Source: DAOOOW01 sp035387885
GTDB lineage: Bacteria > Patescibacteriota > Patescibacteriia > UBA2196
NCBI GenBank assembly: GCA_035387885.1
Contig: DAOOOW010000023.1
Span: forward strand, 1 to 10,414
Direction of reading: 5' to 3'
Length of the DNA: 10,414 nt
How positions within the stretch are numbered: the stretch's first letter is position 1; each line of letters begins with the position of its first letter. Shown in pieces: positions 5,413 through 10,414 of the stretch. The translations under genes were made by a program, and so were the position numbers. The notes under the pieces were generated by a model. The model was not told the origin of the DNA, did no database searches, and worked only from the letters and a program-made list of their open reading frames with translations.

Positions 5413-5443
5413 GAAAAACGAATATGCTATGTTATTCGCTTTT
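5413..5443 (-). terminator. Intrinsic terminator of hsp20
   Basis: On the minus strand an AAAAGCGAATA arm pairs with TATTCGTTTTT (11 bp including one G-U) around an 8-base loop. The T5 run forms the 3' end of the stem and tail. The hairpin includes the hsp20 stop codon (5432-5434). Confidence 0.65.
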
Positions 5444-5911
5444 CACTTTAACGGCAATAGATTTGTTTTTTTTGGATTTAGGCAAGATCACTGTTAAGAC
5501 GCCGTTTTTTAAAGATGCTTCTACTTCGTCAGTTTTGACTTCTACCGGCAAGACAATGGAGCGAGAAAAATTACCCCAATAGCATTCTTGATAGAAATAA
5601 TCTTCATCAATTATTTTTTCTTCCATTTTTCTTTCCCCTCTGACAGTTAAGACATCATTATCAATAGAGATATCAATATTTTCTGGTTTAACTCCAGCAA
5701 TAGTTGATTTAATCACAAGATCGTCTTTGGTTTGATAAACATCCACAGAAAGTTGTCCATCAGTGTCAGTGTTTTCTTCCCAGTTTGTGTTATCAGCTGT
5801 GATAATTGAATCTTGGTCATCAGAATCTGTAGGATAAAAAGGTGCGGGTATTTCTTCTTCGATAGTTATTGGTTCGTCATTTTTTTTATTTTTAGTAAAA
5901 AAGTTAGTCAT
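5432..5911 (-). CDS. Small heat shock protein (Hsp20/alpha-crystallin family)
   Basis: Hsp20 proteins are ATP-independent holdases that keep unfolding proteins soluble as large oligomers. The 159-residue protein has an acidic, Asp/Glu-rich N-terminal arm (about 1-52) and an alpha-crystallin domain at about 53-145: LSVDVYQTKDDLVIKSTIAGVKPENI, then VLTVRGER, then the hallmark ASLKNGVLTVILPK (132-145). The C-terminal tail carries IAV (152-154), the I-x-V motif used for oligomer assembly. Start at 5911 gives the expected length. The gene sits 64 bases after ftsW on the same strand and has a possible promoter of its own. No CIRCE operator is seen. Confidence 0.93.
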   Translation of the reverse strand: MTNFFTKNKKNDEPITIEEEIPAPFYPTDSDDQDSIITADNTNWEENTDTDGQLSVDVYQTKDDLVIKSTIAGVKPENIDISIDNDVLTVRGERKMEEKIIDEDYFYQECYWGNFSRSIVLPVEVKTDEVEASLKNGVLTVILPKSKKNKSIAVKVKSE

Positions 5912-5945
5912 ATTTTTTTATTTAATTATACACAAGTGTAAATAT

Positions 5946-5973
5946 ATTATACTCTTTTTCAACAATAAAACAA
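5946..5973 (-). promoter_or_regulatory. Possible hsp20 promoter
   Basis: On the minus strand TTGTTT (5968-5973) and a perfect TATAAT (5946-5951) are separated by 16 bases. The short inverted repeat ACACTTGTGT (5930-5939) lies downstream of the -10 box and could be an operator. A second TATAAT (5925-5930) has no matching -35 box. In such AT-rich DNA this is only suggestive. Confidence 0.4.
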
Positions 5974-5975
5974 AA

Positions 5976-7079
5976 TTATTTTTTATTAATATTAACTAAA
6001 ATACCAAAGCTGGCCATGAGGATCATGAGTGAGGTGCCACCATAGCTGATAAATGGTAAGGGTACACCTGTTAAGGGTAGAATGCCGAGCATGGCGCCAA
6101 TATTAAAAAAAGATTGCCAACCAATCCAAGCAGCCAAACCAATAGAAAATAATTTGGTAAAATCATCTTTATGTTCTAAGGAATTTTTAATAATTTGAGT
6201 AATAAAATAAATTAATAAAAATATAAATATAGTACAGATGATAAAACCCAATTCTTCGGCGATAATAGCAAAAATAGAATCGCCAGATATTTCTGGCAAA
6301 TAAGCAAATTTTTGTCGAGATTTACCAAAGCCTAAGCCTAATAAACCGCCAGAACCAATGGCTAAAAGCGCTTGATTAATATGATAGCTGATAGTTTGAC
6401 CGCCGATTTCCGGATTTAAAAAAGCCAAAATTCTATTAAAACGATAGGGCGCGGCAATAATAAGGGCCACTAAAACTCCGCCACAAGCTATAAAAAAACT
6501 TAAAAGATGTTTAAAATCAGCACCAGCAACATAATACATGGTGGCAGCAATGGCAACGACAACCAAAAGAGTGCCAATGTCTGGCTGTAAGGCAATTAAA
6601 ACAGCTATTAAGCCCAAAAAAACTAAAAAGGGTAATAGCCCACGGCTAAAACTTTTGAGGTGTTCTTTAGATTTAGCAAACCAAGTGGCTAAATAAATTA
6701 TTAAAGCCAATTTAGCTATTTCTGCTGGTTGAATTGAAGCCCCAGAAATAATTAACCAAGATTTAGCATTATTGTATTCTACTCCTAAGCCCGGAATAAA
6801 AACTAAAAGTAAAAAAACTAAAGATGCTATAAAAATCAGCAAAGCATTTTTTTGCCAAAATTTATAATTTATTTTTGCACATATAAAAAATAAGGCTAGG
6901 CCGGGCAAAAGACCAAATAAAAGTTGGTGTTTTAAATAATAATAATTGTCTTGAAAACTTGTATAGCCAATAATAGAAGTTACTGAGGCTATCATAATTA
7001 AACCAAAAACAATTAAAATAAAAAAAATAATTATTAAAGAAGTAAAATTGATAGTCGAGGATTTATTTTTTTGCCACAT
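5976..7079 (-). CDS. ftsW: SEDS-family peptidoglycan glycosyltransferase FtsW
   Basis: SEDS proteins polymerise lipid II into glycan strands together with a class B penicillin-binding protein; FtsW acts at the division septum. The 367-residue protein is almost entirely hydrophobic, with about ten membrane segments. Family motifs are clear: AKSWLIISGASIQPAEIAKL (105-124), LQPDIGT (164-170), YRFNRILAFLNPE (212-224), GSGGLLGLGFGKSRQKFAYLPE (242-263), SGDSIFAIIAEELGF with D267 at the catalytic aspartate position, and VPLPFISYGGTSL (339-351). The motifs fit FtsW better than RodA, though RodA cannot be fully excluded. It is followed by hsp20 and preceded by the methyltransferase terminator. No Shine-Dalgarno site is visible before the ATG. 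Confidence 0.9.
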   Translation of the reverse strand: MWQKNKSSTINFTSLIIIFFILIVFGLIMIASVTSIIGYTSFQDNYYYLKHQLLFGLLPGLALFFICAKINYKFWQKNALLIFIASLVFLLLVFIPGLGVEYNNAKSWLIISGASIQPAEIAKLALIIYLATWFAKSKEHLKSFSRGLLPFLVFLGLIAVLIALQPDIGTLLVVVAIAATMYYVAGADFKHLLSFFIACGGVLVALIIAAPYRFNRILAFLNPEIGGQTISYHINQALLAIGSGGLLGLGFGKSRQKFAYLPEISGDSIFAIIAEELGFIICTIFIFLLIYFITQIIKNSLEHKDDFTKLFSIGLAAWIGWQSFFNIGAMLGILPLTGVPLPFISYGGTSLMILMASFGILVNINKK

Positions 7080-7124
7080 AAAAATTATTGGTTCAAAGCT
7101 CTATTTTTAACTTTGATGCATTAT

Positions 7125-7147
7125 GATTCAAGGTTAAACTTTGAATC
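7125..7147. promoter_or_regulatory. Inverted repeat upstream of ftsW
   Basis: GATTCAA (7125-7131) and TTGAATC (7141-7147) with further pairing inside give a 10-bp hairpin with a 3-base loop. A second pair, TCAAAG (7092-7097) and CTTTGA (7111-7116), lies next to it. On the minus strand the repeat falls between a TTGATT and a CATAAT, so it might be an operator within an ftsW promoter. The evidence is weak. Confidence 0.3.
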
Positions 7148-7188
7148 AACAACGCACTTATTTACTTATATTTTAACTTATTTTTTTG

Positions 7189-7218
7189 AAAATAAAAAGC
7201 CCCGCTAATAGCAAGGAC
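7189..7218 (-). terminator. Intrinsic terminator after the methyltransferase
   Basis: On the minus strand CCTTGC pairs with GCGGGG (two G-U pairs) around TATTA and is followed by CTTTTTATTTT. It lies just past the stop codon at 7240 that the repaired methyltransferase frame would use. The stop of the shifted frame (7218-7220) adjoins the hairpin, which supports 7240 as the original gene end. Confidence 0.6.
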
Positions 7219-7239
7219 TACAAATTGATAAATATTGGA

Positions 7240-7860
7240 TTATTTCCGTAAAATAACCAATAATCTATTTCTACCACCAAAATTATCAATAAAGATTCTA
7301 TATTTTTTTGTTTAATCTTGGTCATTAAATTTTTTAGTGTGGTCTTTGTATGATTAAACATGGACATGCCTTTAATATTGCCAATAAAATGAATTATAGT
7401 TTTAGTTTTTATTTTTTGTGGTTCTGGTAAGTCTAGAAATGCCAATCCACCGTCTTTCAAAACCCTCAACATCTCCTTTAAAGATTTTATTTGGTCTTTT
7501 TCCTTGGGTAATTCTGCAAAAACAGACCACATACAAATAAGTACATCGAAAGAATCGTTTTTATATGGCAGTTTTCTTATGTCTCCTATTTTGAATTTTG
7601 TATTTATTCCTTCAGATTTTGCTATTTTTCTAGCTTTAGCTACTAAGTTGGGAGAAATATCTATACCTTCTATTCTATAACCTTGTCTGGCTAATATATT
7701 AGTAAATCTGCCATAACCACACCCCAAATCCAAAATCGATTGTTTTTTTATTTAAATATTTTTTTAAATAAAGTAATTCTTTTTTAGTATATGCTAAAAC
7801 TTTCCTAGTCATTAGTGTGTCAACGCCTATTTGTTTGTAAAATTGTGCAGGTGTTTTCAT
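7240..7860 (-). pseudogene. Class I SAM-dependent methyltransferase, broken by two frameshifts
   Basis: Three consecutive frames together make one ordinary methyltransferase of about 206 residues. From the ATG at 7860 the first frame gives MKTPAQFYKQIGVDTLMTRK and onward to the A7 run at 7743-7749. Reading it as A6 leads into SILDLGCGYGRFTNILARQG, the SAM-binding motif I, then GIDISPNLVAKAR, the acidic end of strand 2, and LPYKNDSFDVLICMWS. At a second A7 run (7303-7309) one added A leads to YRIFIDNFGGRNRLLVILRK and a stop at 7240. The two indels cancel. As it stands, the longest piece is 7218-7733, starting from a TTG. Substrate is unknown. The ATG lies 3 bases after the mpl stop, suggesting one operon. 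Confidence 0.72.
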
Positions 7861-7863
7861 AAT

Positions 7864-9384
7864 TTAAATATTTTTTGTTACTTTCTCAATCATGCCACCA
7901 AAATCTCTGGAACCTAAAAAAGCAATGACTGTGCCTGGTTTGGCGTGGGTATTTAACCAAGCCAGAATTTTTTCATTGTCTCCCACATATAATACATTTT
8001 TATGCGTCTTCTTTAAATGTGTGGCTAATTCTTTACCAGAAACATCTATCACACCTTCTTTGGGTTTGTAATTTGAAAGTTTAGGAATAAAAATTTTATC
8101 CACGCCCTTGAAAACATTATTATAGGCCTGCATACAATTAATTGAGCGACCACCACGGTTGGGTTCAAAAATAATATAAATTTTTTTATTAGGAAAATGT
8201 TTTTTTAAAGCCAAAATAGATTCTCTGGCTTTGCTGGGGTTATGAGCAAAATCATCAATTATGGTGATATTATTTTTTTGCGCACGAATTTCTAATCTTC
8301 TTTTGACACCTTTAAATTGCCTAACAGCTTTTTGTAGAATATTAAGATCAATTTTTAATTCTAAACACAGAGCCAAAGCCGCACACCAATTTTCTAAATT
8401 AAATTCACCCAAAAGTTGGGTGGTAAATTTACCAATAAATTTTTCATTTTTATTTAAATTAAATTCTGTGGTTTTTCCATTAACTTTTACATCGGAAATA
8501 TTATAAACTTTTTTTTCTTTATTTCTATAATCCTTTAATACCCTAATCCTGTCTTTTGTGTAATGCACCACAGGACATTTAGCTTTTTTTAAAACCTCAT
8601 TTAAATTTTCTCCATTTAGCTTTGCCAAAATTAAACCATTTTTGGGCACACGCGCGACTAGTTTTTTAAAAACACCCATATAACTTTTTTTTGTTTTATA
8701 AATATCCATGTGATCCCACTCAGCTGAAGATAAAACAAGATATTGGGGCTGATAAAAATCAAATTTTGGTGAAAAATCCCATGGACTGGCTGCTGGATAT
8801 TCATCACCTTCAACCACAGACCAATTGGATCGAGTTAAATTAGCGCCATGTTTTAAATTAATAGGAATACCACCCAGCATGTAATTAGGATTTTTGTTGG
8901 CTTTAAAAAACAGCCAAGCCAGCATGGCTGTAGTTGAGGTTTTGCCATAAGTCCCGGTTACCACCACAGAATTTTTTTTAATCAAATATTTTTCAATCAG
9001 TTTAGGGAAATGTTCTAATTCTATTTTATTATTTCTAGCATAAACAACTTCCGGGTTTGTCTCACTGTAATGGGCATTACCAATAACAATTTCCAAACCA
9101 GATGTCATCCCGAGCGACTTTTTTGGTCGCTTTGAGTCGGGGGATCCCGTGACTTTACCACCAACTATTGTTTCTAATTTTTCTCTACTAAACGGAGCAT
9201 AATATTTTATTTTATTGTTTTTTAAATAAGTGCTCATGGGCGGAAAAACATGTTCTGAATCTGAGCCAGTAACTTCAAAACCAGCAACCTTAAAAGCTCT
9301 AGCAAGTGATGCCATAGCTGTGCCAGCAATACCAATGAAGTGAATTTTATTATTTAGATTTTTTTTAGACAAATTTTGTTTCAT
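7864..9384 (-). CDS. mpl: Mur ligase, UDP-MurNAc:tripeptide ligase (Mpl) type
   Basis: Mpl joins recycled murein tripeptide to UDP-N-acetylmuramic acid using ATP. The N-terminal domain has HFIGIAGTAMASLARAF and GSDSEHVFPPMSTYL (40-54); the V-x-PPMST signature separates Mpl from MurC. The ATP loop is TGTYGKTSTTAML (143-155), with Tyr where His or Asn is usual. VEGDEY (191-196), SSAEWDHMDIY (219-229), LGEFNLEN (325-332), GVKRRLE (359-365) and DDFAHNPS (377-384) follow in family order. At 506 residues it is longer than usual: about 16-25 extra residues near 73-97 (GSPDSKRPKKSLGMTSG) are encoded by a palindromic repeat. The exact substrate, or a MurC-like role, cannot be decided here. No Shine-Dalgarno site is seen upstream of the ATG. 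Confidence 0.87.
   Translation of the reverse strand: MKQNLSKKNLNNKIHFIGIAGTAMASLARAFKVAGFEVTGSDSEHVFPPMSTYLKNNKIKYYAPFSREKLETIVGGKVTGSPDSKRPKKSLGMTSGLEIVIGNAHYSETNPEVVYARNNKIELEHFPKLIEKYLIKKNSVVVTGTYGKTSTTAMLAWLFFKANKNPNYMLGGIPINLKHGANLTRSNWSVVEGDEYPAASPWDFSPKFDFYQPQYLVLSSAEWDHMDIYKTKKSYMGVFKKLVARVPKNGLILAKLNGENLNEVLKKAKCPVVHYTKDRIRVLKDYRNKEKKVYNISDVKVNGKTTEFNLNKNEKFIGKFTTQLLGEFNLENWCAALALCLELKIDLNILQKAVRQFKGVKRRLEIRAQKNNITIIDDFAHNPSKARESILALKKHFPNKKIYIIFEPNRGGRSINCMQAYNNVFKGVDKIFIPKLSNYKPKEGVIDVSGKELATHLKKTHKNVLYVGDNEKILAWLNTHAKPGTVIAFLGSRDFGGMIEKVTKNI
9104..9153. repeat. Palindromic repeat inserted in frame in mpl
   Basis: The element is bounded by GTCATCCC (9104-9111) and GGGATCCCGTGAC (9141-9153) and has an inner hairpin AGCGAC (9113-9118) with GTCGCT (9126-9131). 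Over 44 bases it matches the copy in argS at 38 positions by eye, and its ends also match the intergenic copy near 5366-5412. It is translated as part of Mpl without breaking the frame. Confidence 0.85.
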
Positions 9385-9421
9385 ATAAGGATGATTTTAG
9401 TGTGTAATAAAAAATTTTTTC

Positions 9422-9449
9422 TTGACTTTTTTTAATATGCGTGTATAAT
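9422..9449 (+). promoter_or_regulatory. Promoter of the small acidic protein gene
   Basis: TTGACT (9422-9427), a 16-base spacer and a perfect TATAAT (9444-9449) point to a start of transcription near 9456. The leader is then about 114 bases long, and the promoter faces away from mpl. Confidence 0.75.
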
Positions 9450-9455
9450 AAACCT

Positions 9456-9569
9456 ACAGGAAAAATTAGGTCGAACCTGTGTTCAATTAATTAATTGCCT
9501 TTTGGTCGCCATGGAGACAAAAATATTTTTTTGTTTCTTGATTAAAAGGTAATTACAAGTTAGTTAACT
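9456..9569 (+). promoter_or_regulatory. Long folded leader with a possible 13-codon reading frame
   Basis: TAATTGCCTTTT (9492-9503) pairs with AAAAGGTAATTA (9544-9555; 12 bp, one G-U). It encloses GAGACAAAAA (9514-9523) paired with TTTTTGTTTC (9528-9537) over a 4-base loop. Near the start ACAGG (9456-9460) can pair with CCTGT (9476-9480), or alternatively ACCT (9452-9455) with AGGT (9468-9471). Within the fold ATG at 9511 opens a 13-residue frame ending at 9552 (METKIFFCFLIKR). No known riboswitch class is recognised. Confidence 0.5.
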
Positions 9570-9725
9570 ATGGAAGACACAACAATGAATCCAATCAACC
9601 CAGCTACTGAAGAAGAACAAAAAGTAGAAGGTCAAACTCCAACTACTACTGAAGAAGAACAAAAAGTAGAAGGTCAAACTCCAGTTACTGAAACTCCTGC
9701 TGAAACTGAAGAACAAACTGCTTAA
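9570..9725 (+). CDS. Small acidic low-complexity protein with an internal repeat
   Basis: A 51-residue frame begins MEDTTMNPINPA and consists mostly of Glu, Thr, Gln, Pro and Ala. It contains TEEEQKVEGQTP twice (residues 13-24 and 27-38). It has no hydrophobic stretch, no cysteine and no signal peptide, so it is expected to be disordered and acidic in the cytoplasm. Support for a real gene comes from the strong promoter and folded leader upstream and from a composition unlike random AT-rich sequence. No Shine-Dalgarno site precedes the ATG. It lies between mpl and argS, which are both on the opposite strand. Function is unknown. Confidence 0.7.
   Translation: MEDTTMNPINPATEEEQKVEGQTPTTTEEEQKVEGQTPVTETPAETEEQTA
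9604..9683 (+). repeat. 38-base direct repeat within the small acidic gene
   Basis: Bases 9604-9641 and 9646-9683 are identical, at a spacing of 42 bases (14 codons). Identity extends to synonymous positions, so the duplication looks recent or is maintained by recombination. Confidence 0.9.
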
Positions 9726-9750
9726 ATTGTTAGTTTTAAAAGATTTTCTT

Positions 9751-9779
9751 AGCTCGCCTTATATTTTATTGGGCGAGTT
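9751..9779. terminator. Hairpin between the convergent small acidic gene and argS
   Basis: AGCTCGCC (9751-9758) pairs with GGCGAGTT (9772-9779), including one G-U pair, across a 13-base loop. A T6 run occurs only 11 bases later (9790-9795) on the plus strand, so it is a probable but imperfect terminator for the small gene. The minus strand has no T run directly after it. Confidence 0.5.
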
Positions 9780-9800
9780 ATAGAGAGTCTTTTTTATTTT

Positions 9801-10414
9801 TTACATCTTTTCTGGCGCGCTGACACCCAAAGTTTTGAGAGTATTTTCCAAAACTAGTTTGGTCGCTTGAATTAAATTTAATCTAAAATCATTAACCAAA
9901 TTATTGGCATCAATCACCCGGCAATTTTCATAAAAATCATGAAATTTATCAGAGAGAGCAATGGCATAAAAACAAATTTTATGCACTTCATAATTCTCGG
10001 CTACTTCTTCAATAATTTCCGGCCACTTAATTAATTCTTTGATCAATTCTTTTTCTTCTTTTTTTAGTTCATCCCGAGCGATTTTTTTGGTCGTCATGAG
10101 TCGAGGGATCTCTTTTATAGATTCCTCCATTTCGGTCGGAATGACGGTAAGAGTCGAAATTTTTTCTAATATCGAGCATATTCTCGCATGCGCATATTGC
10201 ACATAAAAAACAGGATTTTTATTAGATTTTTCACTTGCCAAATTTAAATCAAAATCCATGGTTTTGTTATTAGAATGCATCAAAAAGAAAAATCTGGTTA
10301 CATCCAAGCCCACCATATCAATTAATTCTTCTAGCGTGACATAGACACCGGCGCGTTTAGACATTTTAAATTCTTGGCCGTCTTTAATTAAACGCACCAT
10401 TTGCATTAACAAAA
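9801..10414 (-). CDS. argS: Arginyl-tRNA synthetase, C-terminal part (runs off the window)
   Basis: ArgS charges tRNA-Arg with arginine. About 204 C-terminal residues are visible; the N-terminal and HIGH-motif portions lie beyond the right edge, and the Met at 10410 is internal. The class I signature appears as FKMSKRAG, followed by VTLEELIDMVGLDVTRFFFLMHS, DFDLNLASEKSNKNPVFYVQYAHARI and the helical anticodon-binding (DALR) domain. The protein ends LKTLGVSAPEKM, the classic ArgS terminus. Between ARICSILEKIS and LKKEEKELIKEL lie about 26 extra residues (VIPTEMEESIKEIPRLMTT and on) encoded by a palindromic repeat. This places the insertion at the junction into the anticodon-binding domain. Confidence 0.95.
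   Translation of the reverse strand, partial: LLMQMVRLIKDGQEFKMSKRAGVYVTLEELIDMVGLDVTRFFFLMHSNNKTMDFDLNLASEKSNKNPVFYVQYAHARICSILEKISTLTVIPTEMEESIKEIPRLMTTKKIARDELKKEEKELIKELIKWPEIIEEVAENYEVHKICFYAIALSDKFHDFYENCRVIDANNLVNDFRLNLIQATKLVLENTLKTLGVSAPEKM
10069..10146. repeat. Palindromic repeat inserted in frame in argS
   Basis: The element is bounded by TCATCCCGA (10070-10078) and TCGGAATGAC (10136-10145), which are near-perfect inverted copies. Its first 44 bases match the mpl copy at 38 positions by eye. Length is close to 78 bases, or 26 codons. It is read in a different frame from the mpl copy, so the two encoded peptides are unrelated. Confidence 0.85.

Noticed and set aside
7218..7733. Methyltransferase taken as an intact 171-residue protein starting with TTG
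   Set aside because: It would lack the N-terminal helix region and end in a non-family tail next to a terminator. Adjacent frames contain the expected N- and C-terminal sequences.
8261..8506. 81-codon plus-strand frame
   Set aside because: Shadow inside mpl, which is clearly coding on the other strand.

Overview
The window is AT-rich bacterial chromosome. It most likely comes from a member of the Candidate Phyla Radiation (Patescibacteria). That placement is inferred from compact core genes, a large VanW-family surface protein, short leaders almost without Shine-Dalgarno sequences, a truncated TrmD, and palindromic repeats inside coding regions. TGA acts as a normal stop codon (dksA-like gene), which argues against the code-25 lineages.

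Left part (1-1150): two tandem serine tRNAs on the minus strand (GCT, then TGA), preceded by a small gene whose frame is broken at a T5 run. On the plus strand, a near-consensus promoter and a folded leader precede khpA (KH-domain RNA-binding protein). A strong terminator hairpin separates khpA from trmD (tRNA m1G37 methyltransferase), which carries an in-frame repeat insertion.

Middle (1887-3454): a gene-free stretch of about 700 bases holds what looks like an independently transcribed structured RNA. It has a consensus extended -10 promoter, a chain of hairpins joined by A-rich linkers, and a GC-rich intrinsic terminator. I do not recognise its family. It is followed by its neighbour's own promoter, a DksA/TraR-type zinc-finger gene and lspA (signal peptidase II). 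A bidirectional terminator separates lspA from the convergent minus-strand block.

Right part (3452-9384, minus strand): in transcription order mpl (Mur ligase), a methyltransferase broken by two compensating homopolymer frameshifts, a terminator, ftsW, hsp20, a terminator, and a VanW-domain protein. This is mostly a cell-envelope block: peptidoglycan precursor recycling, glycan polymerisation and a wall-associated anchored protein. A plus-strand gene at 9570 encodes a 51-residue acidic low-complexity protein behind a strong promoter and a long folded leader. The C-terminal part of argS enters from the right edge.

The two main points are the unrecognised structured RNA at about 2121-2490, and a set of palindromic repeats. 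The repeats have inserted in frame into three conserved genes (trmD, mpl, argS), and a nested copy lies between hsp20 and the VanW gene.
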